Source: Nocardia inohanensis NBRC 100128 (GTDB lineage: Bacteria > Actinomycetota > Actinomycetes > Mycobacteriales > Mycobacteriaceae). Taken from it: DNA of 64,000 nucleotides. The notes under the pieces were generated by a model. It searched no databases. It was not told the DNA's origin and saw only the letters and a program-made list of their open reading frames with translations. Within the stretch, counting starts at the first letter, position 1; every line of letters starts with the position of its first letter. Made by a program: the position numbers and the translations under genes. The stretch is taken from positions 1-64,000 of the forward strand of contig NZ_BDBK01000001.1 of assembly GCF_001612945.1 (NCBI RefSeq), read 5' to 3'. Below are positions 53,192 through 62,554 of the stretch, one piece after another.

Positions 53192-53770
53192 TCAGCGCTC
53201 GGACTCGGTATCCCCGCTCCGCTCGCTGTGCCGCACCAGCGGCCAATCGATCGGCACCCGCCCGGCCAGGGAGAGGTAGGAGTCGAATACCGCGAGCGCG
53301 ATCTCGGCCACGACGTCGACGAACTCGGCGTCGGTCAATGCGGCGCGGGCCGCGCTCACCTCCGCGTCGGTGACCGCGCCACGACGGCGGACCAGGGCCG
53401 CCGCCCAGGCCAGCACCTGAGCTTGCCTCGGGTCGGCCGCCGAGCCGGAGCGCGCGTCGGTGATCGCCTGCTCGCTCAATCCGCCGACCCGCGCGGCGAG
53501 GAAGCTGTGCGCCGACAGCACGTAATCGCAGCCGTGTTCCTGCGCCAGCAGCAGACCCAGGCGGGTGCGGGTGTCCGAGTCCAGAGTGCTTTCCGCGCAG
53601 AGGGAATCGGCGAGCGCGAGGTAACCGCGCATCGCCGCCGGACTGTGCGCCAATACCTTGGCGATATTCGGTGTGATGCCGAACAGCTGCTGAGCGGCGT
53701 CGAAGAGGTTTCGGGTCACGCCGGTGGCGGCCTCCGGCTCGATCAGCGGCAGCGGTGGTAGCTCGGTCAT
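53192..53770 (-). CDS. AhpD/carboxymuconolactone decarboxylase-like protein lacking the second Cys
   Basis: 192 residues from ATG 53770. NLFDAAQQLFGITPNIAKVLAHSPAAMRGYLAL, seen as FGITPNIAKVLAHSPAAMRGYL, is the AhpD-like N-terminal part. LLLAQEHGCDYVLSAHSFLAARVGGLSEQAI is the core, where the usual E-x-x-x-C-x-x-C-x-x-x-H has Val in place of the second Cys. Peroxide-reducing disulfide chemistry is therefore unlikely. It is divergent from the SARP regulator, which may control it. Confidence 0.85.
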   Translation of the reverse strand: MTELPPLPLIEPEAATGVTRNLFDAAQQLFGITPNIAKVLAHSPAAMRGYLALADSLCAESTLDSDTRTRLGLLLAQEHGCDYVLSAHSFLAARVGGLSEQAITDARSGSAADPRQAQVLAWAAALVRRRGAVTDAEVSAARAALTDAEFVDVVAEIALAVFDSYLSLAGRVPIDWPLVRHSERSGDTESER

Positions 53771-53841
53771 CAGGCCAGGATGGCGGTGCGCGTTGATACT
53801 TTTGCGATGCGCCCGCGATGGGTGTTGTATGTGACACGACA

Positions 53842-56800
53842 ATGGATGTACGTTTCTCGATTCTCGGGCCGGTCGAAGTCAGGATCGGCGATCAGGTCGC
53901 GACCCTCGCGCCGCGCCACCGCGGGGTACTCGCCTACCTGCTCCTCAATGCCGATCGCGTCTGCACGATCGACCGGCTCATCGAGGCGGTCTGGGGGCTC
54001 GACGAGCCCGATACCGCGCGGGCTCAGATCCACGCCTCGCTCACCGCGATCCGGCGGGTGCTGCGCGCGGGCGATGCGGTGCAGACCATCCAGACCCGTG
54101 CGGCCGGTTATGTCGCGTATCCGGCATCGGCCCGGTTCGATCTCACCGACTTCACCGATCATGTCGCCGCCGCCGAACGCGCGGCGGACCCCCGGGACGC
54201 GATCGCGGAACTGCGCGCGGGACTGGCGGTTTGGCGCGGTGACGCACTGGGCGACCTGACCGCCGCCTATGTCGCCGCTGCCCGCGCCCGGTTGCACGAA
54301 CAGCGGCTGACCGCGCTCGAGCGCCTGATGGAGCTGGAACTGTCGCTGGGGCGGCACCGGCAATTGCTGGATGAGTTGATCGCCCAGGTCGCCGAGAATC
54401 CGTTGCGGGAGCGGCTCACCGGGCAACTGGTGCTGGCGCTGTACCGCGCGGGACGGCAACGCGACGCGCTGGCCAGTGCCCGCGCGCTGCGCACCGCACT
54501 CGTCGAACAGCACGGGCTGGACCCGGGACCGGCGTTCATCGAGCTGGAACAGGCTGTACTGCGGGGCGATCCGGAGTTGCTGTTTCCCGCGGAACCCATA
54601 CACCCGGAACTGCACCGGGCCCCGCCGCCACATTCGGCACAGCAACCGGAGCAAGCTCAGCTGCCGGACCATGCCCTGCGACCGGACCACGCTCAGCTGC
54701 CGGACCACGCCTTGCGACCGGACCACGCTCGGCTGCCGGACCACGCCTTGCGACCGGACCACGCGCAGCTGCTGGACAATGCCTTACGACCGGAACACGT
54801 GCAGCGGCTGGACCATGCCCTGCGACCGGAACACGCTCAGCGGCTGGACCACGCGCGTCGGCTGGATCCAGTTCAGCGACTGGAACCGGCTCAGCCGATC
54901 GGTACGTCCCAGCCGCCGCAGTGGTCCCAGGCAACGGCCGCGGCATCGCTGGAGGTCTCGCCGGCCGGCGCGAACTTCCTGCCCTACGACATTCCCGATT
55001 TCGCAGGCCGCACAGCCGAGTTGGATCGGCTGGGCGTACCCGATGAGGCGGGGCCGGGCGGGATCGTCGCCATCGACGGCATGGCCGGGGTGGGCAAGAC
55101 CGCGTTGGCCGTTCATGCCGCGCATCGCCTCGCCGAGCGGTATCCGGACGGCCGGCTGTTCGTCGACTTGCAGGCGTACACGGCCGAACGCGTCGCGGTG
55201 CCCCCGGCTGCCGCGCTGGAAATACTGTTGCGGCAGCTGGGTATTCCAGCTGATCGCATCCCGGTCGGCGAGGCCGACCGCAGCGCGCTCTGGCGCAGCG
55301 AGCTGGCTCGACGCCGGATCGTCGTGGTCCTCGACAACGCCGCCGACGCCGATCATGTGCGCCCGCTGCTGCCCGCCATCACCGAGAGCCTGATCCTGAT
55401 CACCAGCCGCCGGCGCATGATCGATCTCGATGGCGTGCACGCGGTGTCGATGCCGGTCCTGCCGCCGCGTGACGCGGTCGCGCTGTTCGAACGGATCGTC
55501 GGCGCCCGCGCGATCGCCGAGCCGGTGGCGGCGCTGGATGTATTGCAGCTGTGCGGGTTCCTGCCACTGGCGGTGCGGATCGCGGCGGCGCGGCTGCTGC
55601 ATCGACCGCAGTGGAGTGTGGGCTATCTGGCGGGCCGGCTGCGCAACGAGCGCCGCCGGCTGGTCGAACTGACCACCGCCGAACGTGGTGTGGCGGCGGC
55701 CTTCTCGCTCTCCTACGGGCAGCTCGCCCCGGCGCAGCAGCGCCTGTTCCGGCTGCTCGGCCTGCATCCCGGCCGCGATATCGATCCCGTCGCCGCCGCC
55801 GCGCTCGCCGATCTGCCGCACGCCGACGACGCCGAAGTGCTGCTCGAGGAACTGCTGGATGTGCACGTCGTCGCCCAGCACGAACCCGGGCGCTACCTGC
55901 TGCACGATCTGCTGCGCGCCCACGCCACCGCGATCGTGGCGGCCGACGAATCCGACATCGCCCGGCAGGCCGCCCTGTCACGGCTGTTCGACCACTATCT
56001 GCACACCGCGCGCGCCGCGGTGGACCTGCTGTTTCCGCACAGCGCGACCGATCGCCGAACGCTGCCGCCCGCAACGAGCCCGGTCACCGGCGTCGACGAT
56101 CCGGACGACGCGGTGCAGTGGTTGCACGCCGAGCGGGCCAACCTGCTGGCGGTGATCGGCTACGCGGCCGATCACGAGCGACCCGAATTCGTGCGCGATG
56201 CGGCGGCGACGCTGCGACCGTACCTGGACGGCTATTTCCACCACACCGACGCCGCCCGCCTGCATGCGATCGCGCTGGTGGCCGGGCGCCGGCTGGGTGA
56301 TCGTTCCGGCGAAGCGCGGGCGCTGGCCGACCTCGGCTGGACGCATTGGCGGCGCGGCGAATACGCGGACGCGACAAGGTATTCCGAGCATGCGCTGTCG
56401 GTGGCCCGGGCGAACGGGGACCGCTTCGAGGAGGCCCGCGCGCTCAACACCCTCGGCAATGTTCGTTGGCGGCAACACGATCCCGACGCGGCTCGCGAAT
56501 ACTTCCGCGGCGCACTGTCGATCGCCCGGGAGATCGGCAACCGCAGCGGTGAGGCGCACGTCCTGGGCAATCTGGCCTTGGTCCTCGGCGACGACCGCCA
56601 TGACCAGGCCCGCGAATATCTCGAGCGCGCACTGGATCTGCATCGACAGGTCGGCAACGCGCGCGGGGAGGCGCTGGTGCTGAACAAGCTCGGCACGCTG
56701 TACCGATGGTGTGGACGGACGGATCGGGCTCGCGAGCATCATGGCGAAGCACTCGAGCTGTATCGCTCACTCGGTACCCGTGGTGACGAGGCCGCCGCCT

Positions 56801-57063
56801 GGAACGGGTTGGGGCATACCGCCCGCGCCGACGGTGATGCGGCACAGGCGATCTCAGAGCATGCCACCGCACTCGACCTCGCGGAGCAGACCGGCAATCT
56901 GCCCGAGGCAGCCGACGCCCACGAGGGCCTGGCCCGCGCGTATCAGCTGTGCGGGCAGCCGGACCGGGCGCGCGAACACGCCGAACTGGCGCTGAAGCAG
57001 TACCGGGCACTCGGCCTTCCGGTGGCCGGCGGTATGCCGGAATTCCTGGCCACACTGTCCTAG
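53842..57063 (+). CDS. SARP-type NB-ARC/TPR regulator with a tandem-repeat linker
   Basis: 1073 residues from ATG 53842 (53818 possible; GATACT at 53795-53800 is a likely -10). Winged helix FSILGPVEVRIGDQVATL, BTAD domain (LTALERLMELELSLGRHRQLL, LYRAGRQRDALASARALR). Residues 273-351 are a linker of about 5.5 repeats of QLPDHALRPDHA. The NB-ARC P-loop IDGMAGVGKTALAVH is at about 412. C-terminal TPRs (ARALNTLGNVRWRQHDPDAA, ARALADLGWTHWRRGEY). It probably activates the AhpD-like/DoxX genes around it. Confidence 0.9.
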   Translation: MDVRFSILGPVEVRIGDQVATLAPRHRGVLAYLLLNADRVCTIDRLIEAVWGLDEPDTARAQIHASLTAIRRVLRAGDAVQTIQTRAAGYVAYPASARFDLTDFTDHVAAAERAADPRDAIAELRAGLAVWRGDALGDLTAAYVAAARARLHEQRLTALERLMELELSLGRHRQLLDELIAQVAENPLRERLTGQLVLALYRAGRQRDALASARALRTALVEQHGLDPGPAFIELEQAVLRGDPELLFPAEPIHPELHRAPPPHSAQQPEQAQLPDHALRPDHAQLPDHALRPDHARLPDHALRPDHAQLLDNALRPEHVQRLDHALRPEHAQRLDHARRLDPVQRLEPAQPIGTSQPPQWSQATAAASLEVSPAGANFLPYDIPDFAGRTAELDRLGVPDEAGPGGIVAIDGMAGVGKTALAVHAAHRLAERYPDGRLFVDLQAYTAERVAVPPAAALEILLRQLGIPADRIPVGEADRSALWRSELARRRIVVVLDNAADADHVRPLLPAITESLILITSRRRMIDLDGVHAVSMPVLPPRDAVALFERIVGARAIAEPVAALDVLQLCGFLPLAVRIAAARLLHRPQWSVGYLAGRLRNERRRLVELTTAERGVAAAFSLSYGQLAPAQQRLFRLLGLHPGRDIDPVAAAALADLPHADDAEVLLEELLDVHVVAQHEPGRYLLHDLLRAHATAIVAADESDIARQAALSRLFDHYLHTARAAVDLLFPHSATDRRTLPPATSPVTGVDDPDDAVQWLHAERANLLAVIGYAADHERPEFVRDAAATLRPYLDGYFHHTDAARLHAIALVAGRRLGDRSGEARALADLGWTHWRRGEYADATRYSEHALSVARANGDRFEEARALNTLGNVRWRQHDPDAAREYFRGALSIAREIGNRSGEAHVLGNLALVLGDDRHDQAREYLERALDLHRQVGNARGEALVLNKLGTLYRWCGRTDRAREHHGEALELYRSLGTRGDEAAAWNGLGHTARADGDAAQAISEHATALDLAEQTGNLPEAADAHEGLARAYQLCGQPDRAREHAELALKQYRALGLPVAGGMPEFLATLS
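54658..54855 (+). repeat. 36-bp in-frame tandem repeat in the SARP gene
   Basis: Units start at 54658, 54694, 54730, 54766 and 54802, then a half unit at 54838. Units one to three differ by only a few bases; four and five diverge more. Each encodes 12 residues, consensus QLPDHALRPDHA. Confidence 0.92.
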
Positions 57064-57077
57064 CCGGCCCACGACTC

Positions 57078-57126
57078 ATCGGCGATGCGTTCTGCTCGCC
57101 GATCCCCATAGCGACCGCATCGGCGA
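57078..57126. promoter_or_regulatory. ATCGGCGA element, two direct copies and one inverted
   Basis: ATCGGCGA is at 57078-57085 and 57119-57126, with its complement TCGCCGAT at 57096-57103. The first two form a hairpin just after the SARP stop. The set lies ahead of the AhpD-like gene and could be a terminator or an operator. Confidence 0.4.
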
Positions 57127-57215
57127 AGTATCAACCCGCCGCAGGACGCTTCTGTGGTGCGAAACGCGAACCGAATCTCCACCGGTCCGACGCACACCAC
57201 AGGAAGGGAATCACC

Positions 57216-57731
57216 ATGTCGAACACTGCCACCACCGCGCAGCAGACCGGCTCACGCCTGCCCAACCCGGCGCAGCTCGTCCCGGAGATGGGCGCGGTCG
57301 TCGGTGCACTGTTCAAGGCCACCGGCAACGGTTCGGTCCCGCAGACCACGATCAGCCTGATCCAGTTGCGCGCCGGTCAGATCGTCGGCAGCACCTACCT
57401 GGTGCTGCTGCACGTGGGCAGCCTGAGCAAAGCCGGCGAGTCGCAGGAGCGCATCGCGGCCGTGGCCACCTGGCAGGACGCGCCCTACTTCAGTGAGGCC
57501 GAACGCGCCGCACTCGCTCTGGTGGAAGCGGTCCTGCAACCCTCGACCGACGGCGAGCGGGTCTCCGACGAGCTGTACGCGCAAGCGAGCGCCCATTACG
57601 ACGACAAGGCCCTGGCCACCCTCGCGCTGGCCATCGGCCAGGTGAACTTCTTCGTCCCGCTCGCGCTCATCGGCAAGCCGATCCCCGGAGTGTCCCCCGC
57701 CGCGCAGTGGACGCCTGTCGCAGCGCACTGA
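57216..57731 (+). CDS. AhpD/carboxymuconolactone decarboxylase-like protein without the CxxC pair
   Basis: 171 residues from ATG 57216 (AGGAAGGG upstream). The core helix is LIQLRAGQIVGSTYLVLLHVGSLSKAGESQERI. Canonical members have R-x-S-x-x-N-x-C-x-x-C-x-x-x-H at this place; here GSTYLVLLH lacks both cysteines and keeps only the His. WQDAPYFSEAERAALALVEAV and NFFVPLALIGKPIPG are typical. A binding or isomerase-type role is more likely than peroxide defence. DoxX follows 44 bases later. Confidence 0.88.
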   Translation: MSNTATTAQQTGSRLPNPAQLVPEMGAVVGALFKATGNGSVPQTTISLIQLRAGQIVGSTYLVLLHVGSLSKAGESQERIAAVATWQDAPYFSEAERAALALVEAVLQPSTDGERVSDELYAQASAHYDDKALATLALAIGQVNFFVPLALIGKPIPGVSPAAQWTPVAAH

Positions 57732-57775
57732 AACCCGTCCCGGACAAGAGAATTCGCAGAAACTAGGAGTTTGGA

Positions 57776-58123
57776 ATGCATACCGCCTTTATCGTCGTCA
57801 CCATCGTCGCCGCCGCCTGGGTCGGGTTCTCGGCGTTCTCGCTGTTGCGGCGAGCGTCGTTCGTAACCGATCCACTGGTGGAATACGGTGTGCCGCAGAG
57901 CTGGTGGACCATGCTGGGCGTCCTGAAGGCCGCGGGCGCGATCGGAATGATCGTCGGCCTGTTCATCCCGATCATCGGCATCGCCGCCGCGATCGGATTG
58001 ATCCTGTACTTCGCGGGCGCGGTGATCACCATCCTGCGGGCGCGCTCGTACAAGACCGTCGCCTTCCCGCTGCTGTATCTCATCCCGGTTGCGGTGGCAT
58101 TGGGATTGGGTGCCGCAGCCTAA
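57776..58123 (+). CDS. DoxX-family membrane protein
   Basis: 115 residues with four hydrophobic segments: AFIVVTIVAAAWVGFSAFSLL, WWTMLGVLKAAGAIGMIVGLFIPI, AAIGLILYFAGAVITILRA and VAFPLLYLIPVAVALGLG (all shortened). LGVLKAAGAIGMIVGL is the DoxX-like signature. Membrane protein of unclear role in redox or thiosulfate metabolism. TAGGAG lies before ATG 57776. Cotranscribed with the AhpD-like gene. Confidence 0.88.
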   Translation: MHTAFIVVTIVAAAWVGFSAFSLLRRASFVTDPLVEYGVPQSWWTMLGVLKAAGAIGMIVGLFIPIIGIAAAIGLILYFAGAVITILRARSYKTVAFPLLYLIPVAVALGLGAAA

Positions 58124-58191
58124 ACCGTCACAAGAGCTAGACCATCCTGTTACCTTGCCCATGAAAGCAATTGAGGGACAGGTGATTCAGT

Positions 58192-59112
58192 TTGTCACTG
58201 CACATACGGCGTTGCGCCGCACTACTGTTCGCGACCATCACGGCGACCACCCTGGCCGGAGCCGCAGCTCCGGCCACCGCCGAGCCAGACGGCGTCGGCG
58301 TGGAAATCCAGGACGAGCAGCTGCCGGAACCATCGGCAGCTTGCTCCACCGCCGACACCGCGGGCAAGCGCATCCCCATGACCACCGCCGACGGCCGGCC
58401 GTACCTGGTGTACGTCCCCAAGGGCTTGACCGGCCCCGCACCCCTGATCGTGGCGGTGCACGGCGGAATGAGCTCACCGGACAAATTCGCCGGTGAGACC
58501 GGATTCGACGGCTACGCCGAAAGCAAGAAGTTCATCGTCGCCTACCCGCGCGGCCCCAAGCAGGAGACCGGCGGCTACGGCGGCTGGGACTGGGCCAAAG
58601 GCTCAGCGGACGTCACCTTCCTGCGCAACGTGATCACCGGCGTAGCGAACACCTACTGTGTGAACCCGAAACGCGTGCACATGGTCGGCCACTCCAACGG
58701 CGGCCAGATAACCTCCCGCATGGCCTGCGACTCCGCGGGCACCATCGCCTCCGCCGCAACCTTCGCCTCCTACTTCCCCGGCGGCTACGACTGCACCCCC
58801 AGCCGCAAAATCTCCTTCGCCGTCATGCTCTCCGCCAACGACGTCCTGACCTGGCAGGCCGGCGCCGAATCCAACCGCGACATGTGGCGCATGCACGACG
58901 CCTGCGGCGCCAAAACCACCGAAACCGGCTACCAGGTCAAGAACGGCGAAAGCTACGCCTGCGCAGACGGTTCCGAAGTCGTCTACCGCCTCTACCAAGA
59001 CCAACCCTCCCCGGACCAAGCCCACAACTGGCCCACCCCCACCGGAAACCCGAGCTGGAACGCCGACATCTTCAACCGCATGTGGAAGCTGTTCGTAGAC
59101 AACCAACTCTGA
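58192..59112 (+). CDS. Secreted PHB-depolymerase/feruloyl-esterase-like hydrolase (LpqC type)
   Basis: 306 residues from TTG 58192, with GGTG upstream. No ATG or GTG gives the complete signal peptide (LHIRRCAALLFATITATTLAG, cleavage near ATAEP). The hydrolase has LIVAVHGGMSSPDKFAGETG, nucleophile elbow VHMVGHSNGGQITSRMAC (Ser about 167), and SANDVLTW and HNWPTPTG as the acid and His regions. Cysteines suggest disulfides. An extracellular esterase like mycobacterial LpqC, but no lipobox. Confidence 0.87.
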   Translation: MSLHIRRCAALLFATITATTLAGAAAPATAEPDGVGVEIQDEQLPEPSAACSTADTAGKRIPMTTADGRPYLVYVPKGLTGPAPLIVAVHGGMSSPDKFAGETGFDGYAESKKFIVAYPRGPKQETGGYGGWDWAKGSADVTFLRNVITGVANTYCVNPKRVHMVGHSNGGQITSRMACDSAGTIASAATFASYFPGGYDCTPSRKISFAVMLSANDVLTWQAGAESNRDMWRMHDACGAKTTETGYQVKNGESYACADGSEVVYRLYQDQPSPDQAHNWPTPTGNPSWNADIFNRMWKLFVDNQL

Positions 59113-59144
59113 GTGACTCTCACACCCGAGGGACCCTTCGAGGA

Positions 59145-59158
59145 CCACCGATCGGTGG
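59145..59158. promoter_or_regulatory. Palindrome CCACCGATCGGTGG
   Basis: A perfect 14-bp palindrome in the 106-base gap before the MMPL gene, flanked by GGA and ACC. Operator or terminator is possible; being uninterrupted, it fits an operator better. Confidence 0.4.
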
Positions 59159-59218
59159 ACCCTGCGTTCCACCGGTAGCGGCTGTCGGTGAGTCCGTGCG
59201 GTGAACAGGATTCATTGC

Positions 59219-61384
59219 ATGCGTAATCGCTCGATTGGTTTGGCTCGTTGGAGTATTCGGCGCCCGTGGTGCGCGATCGTGTGCTGGTTGCTGTTCGTGG
59301 TGCTGTGTCTGGGGATCGGGCTCGCGATCGGTGGGAGGGCCGCGGGCACCGAGGATTTCCGGGTGGGGGAGGCCGGGCGCGGCGAGGCGATGGCCGCGCA
59401 AGGGGGACTGCAACAACGGGCCCTGGAGCGAGTGCTCGTCACGGGGCGGTCCGGGAGTGAGCCGGATTCGGCTGCCGTCACGGCGGCGGTGGGTGCGATC
59501 GGCGATCGGATGCGGGCGTTGCCCGAGGTGGAATCGGTTGGTGCACCGCGGTATTCGCGCGACGGAGCGGCGGTGCGTGTCGATGTCGTCATGAAGGGCG
59601 TCGAACTCGACGGTAAGAAACATGTCGCGCCGTTGCGCGCGCAGACCGCGCAGGTGCAGGCCGCGTACCCGCAGCTGCTGGTGGAGGAGACCGGTGGTCC
59701 CTCGATCAGTCAGGGAGTGGAAGCGCTGCGGGGCCGGGACCTCTCGCGCACCGAGATGATCGCGCTGCCACTCACATTGCTCACGCTGCTGGTCGTGTTC
59801 CGCTCGGTGACCCTGGCCTTGGTGCCGGTACTACTGGCTATTTCGGCGATCGCCGCGACCATCGGATTGTCCATGCCCGCATCGCATCTGGTGCCCGACA
59901 ACGGCGTGGGCACCAATATCGTTCTGCTGATCGGGATGGCGGTGGGCGTTGACTACACCCTGTTCTATCTGAAGCGGGAACGCGAAGAACGCGCCCGCGC
60001 GCACGGCGGACTGGATGCGCGGGCCGTGGTCGAGCTGGCCGCGGCCACCTCGGGCCGGGCGGTCGTGATCTCCGGGTTCGCGGTGGCGATCTCCGGTGCG
60101 GCAATGTTTCTCGCCGACGATGTGATCTTCTCCTCGATCGCTACCGCCACGATTCTCGTCACCCTCGTCGCCGTGCTCGGCTCGTTGACAGTGCTACCCG
60201 GACTGCTGGTAGTGCTCGGCGCGCGGTTCGATCGGCGTGGGCGTCATGAGACCGGCAACCGCTGGAATCGTCCGGGCCGGATCACCGGAACGCTGCTTCG
60301 GTTCGTCGCTCGAAATCCCGCCGCGGCCTCCGCGGTTTCCGTGCTGGCCCTGCTCGGGGCGACGGCTCCGCTGCTCGGACTCGAGCTGTCCGATATGGGC
60401 CGGGAGACCCATCCGCGCGGCATCGCGGCCATGCGGACCTTCGACCGGCTGAATCAGGCGTTCCCCGAACTGAAGTCGATGCATCAGGTGGTCGTGGTCG
60501 CCCCCGCCGAGAGGTTCGACGAGGTGACGGCCGCACTGTCCGCGTTGACTCGTCGCGCGCAGGCGGATCCGGCACTGGCCGGTACCGCCGAGTTGCGGTC
60601 TTCGCCCGATCGTCGCGTCAGCCTGCTGGAACTCGCGGTGCCGCACTATGTGAGCGACCCGGCGGCTCTGGCGTCACTGGATCGGCTGCGCGAGGTTTAC
60701 CTACCGGCGACCGTCGGCGCACTCCCGGACGTCGAATCGGCGGTGACCGGTGATGTTGCCCGCTATGCCGACTATCCCGAGCATCAGAAACGACAACTGC
60801 CGTGGGTCATCGGTGCTCTCCTATTGGCTACCTGTGCGCTGACGATATGGGCGTTCCGTTCGGTCGTCCTCGGGCTCGTCGGTGTCGTCCTCAACCTGCT
60901 GTCGGCCGGGGCCTCGCTCGGTTTGCTCACTCTGACGTTCCAGCACACCTGGGCCGAGCGCCTGCTCGGCTTTCATTCGACCGGAACGATCGGCTCCCGG
61001 GTGCCGCTGCTGCTGCTGGTCATCCTGTTCGGGCTCTCGATGGACTACCAGGTGTTCGTGATCAGCCGCATCGAAGAAGCCAGGCGGAGTGGGGTGCCGA
61101 CGCATCGGGCCGTCCTCGACGGCATCGGGGGGTCGGCGAGCGTGGTCACCAGCGCCGCCTTCGTCATGGCGACGGTATTCGCGGCCTTCATTCCATTGCA
61201 CATCATGGAGATGAAGCAGATGGGATTCGCCCTCGCGATCGCAGTCCTGCTGGACGCCTTCGTCATCAGGATCCTGCTGCTGCCCGCGCTACTGTTGCTG
61301 CTCGGCGATCGAACGTGGTGGCCGTCGCGGCCGGCCCGGCGCACGCGCGGCCTGGAGGACCCCGCACCGCAGAAAGTAGGCTGA
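59219..61384 (+). CDS. MMPL/RND-family transporter
   Basis: 721 residues from ATG 59219 (GTG 59201 adds six). Two halves, each with one helix, a large external loop and five helices. First half: SIRRPWCAIVCWLLFVV, VALRGRDLSRTEMIALPLTLLTLLVVF (in part), GMAVGVDYTLFYLKRERE. Second half: VILFGLSMDYQVFVISRIEEA. The GVDYTLF and SMDYQVF motifs hold the proton-relay Asp-Tyr pairs of MmpL proteins. It exports lipids or drugs. The kinase gene follows after 5 bases. Confidence 0.92.
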   Translation: MRNRSIGLARWSIRRPWCAIVCWLLFVVLCLGIGLAIGGRAAGTEDFRVGEAGRGEAMAAQGGLQQRALERVLVTGRSGSEPDSAAVTAAVGAIGDRMRALPEVESVGAPRYSRDGAAVRVDVVMKGVELDGKKHVAPLRAQTAQVQAAYPQLLVEETGGPSISQGVEALRGRDLSRTEMIALPLTLLTLLVVFRSVTLALVPVLLAISAIAATIGLSMPASHLVPDNGVGTNIVLLIGMAVGVDYTLFYLKREREERARAHGGLDARAVVELAAATSGRAVVISGFAVAISGAAMFLADDVIFSSIATATILVTLVAVLGSLTVLPGLLVVLGARFDRRGRHETGNRWNRPGRITGTLLRFVARNPAAASAVSVLALLGATAPLLGLELSDMGRETHPRGIAAMRTFDRLNQAFPELKSMHQVVVVAPAERFDEVTAALSALTRRAQADPALAGTAELRSSPDRRVSLLELAVPHYVSDPAALASLDRLREVYLPATVGALPDVESAVTGDVARYADYPEHQKRQLPWVIGALLLATCALTIWAFRSVVLGLVGVVLNLLSAGASLGLLTLTFQHTWAERLLGFHSTGTIGSRVPLLLLVILFGLSMDYQVFVISRIEEARRSGVPTHRAVLDGIGGSASVVTSAAFVMATVFAAFIPLHIMEMKQMGFALAIAVLLDAFVIRILLLPALLLLLGDRTWWPSRPARRTRGLEDPAPQKVG

Positions 61385-61389
61385 TCGCA

Positions 61390-62553
61390 ATGGATCAACC
61401 GCAGTCCGACGACCGGTTCCGAACACGGATCCTGCATCGGTGGTATATGGCCCTGTGGACGGCGTTCGGCCTCATCCCGCCGCTGATCGCGGTGTGGGAC
61501 CGCGATGGGGCAACGAAGTACGCGACAGCGACGCTGATGTTCGTGCTCGCCGTCGCCTGGATATCGGCATGCGGGCGTAATCCGTTGTTGCGTCCCGAAC
61601 TATTCCTCGGACTGCTGATTCCGGTGCTCGGTGTGATGTCGTTTCTGTTGCACGGCGGGGCCGCACTGTTCATCGTCTCCCTGCCGCAGTTCTGGATTCA
61701 CGCCGCCGGCGCCCGGCGCGCGGTCGGCTTCACCCTCGCCGGGGGAGCGGCCAGCCTCACCGGGCCGCTGGTCCGACAGGAATTCTGGAGCGGCAATGTC
61801 GTTTTCACCGTGCTCGGCTGTGCCGGCGGCGTCCTGGTCGGGTTGCTGCTGCATCGCATCGTCCGGTACAGCGACGAGCGCGCGCGGCGGCTGGCTGCCG
61901 AATTGGAATGTGCCCAGAGCGAATTGGCCAGGGCGCATCAGCGACAGGGTGCCGTGGACGAACGCGAGCGGATCGCCCGCGAAATCCATGACACCTTGGC
62001 GCAAGGTTTCGCTTCCATCATCGTGCTCGCGCAGGCGGCTCGCGACAACCTCGGTGCGGATCGGGACAGAGCTGCCGAGCAGTTGCGCTCCATCGAGCGC
62101 ACCGCGCGTGAAAACCTCACGGAGGCACGGATACTCGTCGGCTCCGATCCGCATCGCAACCTCGCGGCGGTCGCGCTCGCGGATATGCTGCGCCGCACGG
62201 TGGGCAGGTTCGGCGAAGACACCGGGCTAAGCGTCGATTCCGAACTCCCGGATCTGGACTGTGATCAGCCGACGCGGATCGCTCTGTTGCGCTGCACGCA
62301 GGAGTCGTTGGCGAACGTGCGCAAGCATGCGAGCGCGGGCGCGGTCGGGGTCGTGCTCGCCCGGCAGCCCGACCGTATCGAGCTCGAAATCACCGACGAT
62401 GGAAGGGGTTTCGACCCCGCGCAGGTGCGCGGCTTCGGACTCGTCGGCATGCGCAAGCGGCTGGCCGAACTCGGCGGTGAACTCACCATCACCAGCACGC
62501 CGGGCGAGGGGACCCGAGTGCTGGCGACGATTCCCGTGAATGCGCAGGTGTGA
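61390..62553 (+). CDS. NarL-type sensor histidine kinase linked to MMPL
   Basis: 387 residues, ATG 61390. Five or six hydrophobic segments (20-165), a short coiled linker (RARRLAAELECAQSELARAHQ), then HisKA_3 with ERERIAREIHDTLAQGFASIIVL, phosphoacceptor His about 198. The ATPase shows CTQESLANVRKHASAG (N box), DDGRGFDPAQV and GLVGMRKRLAELGG, and GEGTRVLATIP. Membrane-embedded sensor. One base separates it from the regulator. Confidence 0.92.
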   Translation: MDQPQSDDRFRTRILHRWYMALWTAFGLIPPLIAVWDRDGATKYATATLMFVLAVAWISACGRNPLLRPELFLGLLIPVLGVMSFLLHGGAALFIVSLPQFWIHAAGARRAVGFTLAGGAASLTGPLVRQEFWSGNVVFTVLGCAGGVLVGLLLHRIVRYSDERARRLAAELECAQSELARAHQRQGAVDERERIAREIHDTLAQGFASIIVLAQAARDNLGADRDRAAEQLRSIERTARENLTEARILVGSDPHRNLAAVALADMLRRTVGRFGEDTGLSVDSELPDLDCDQPTRIALLRCTQESLANVRKHASAGAVGVVLARQPDRIELEITDDGRGFDPAQVRGFGLVGMRKRLAELGGELTITSTPGEGTRVLATIPVNAQV

Positions 62554-62554
62554 C

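Noticed and set aside
54658..54855. CRISPR array in the repeat region
   Set aside because: The repeats are contiguous, in frame and without spacers, inside a regulator gene.
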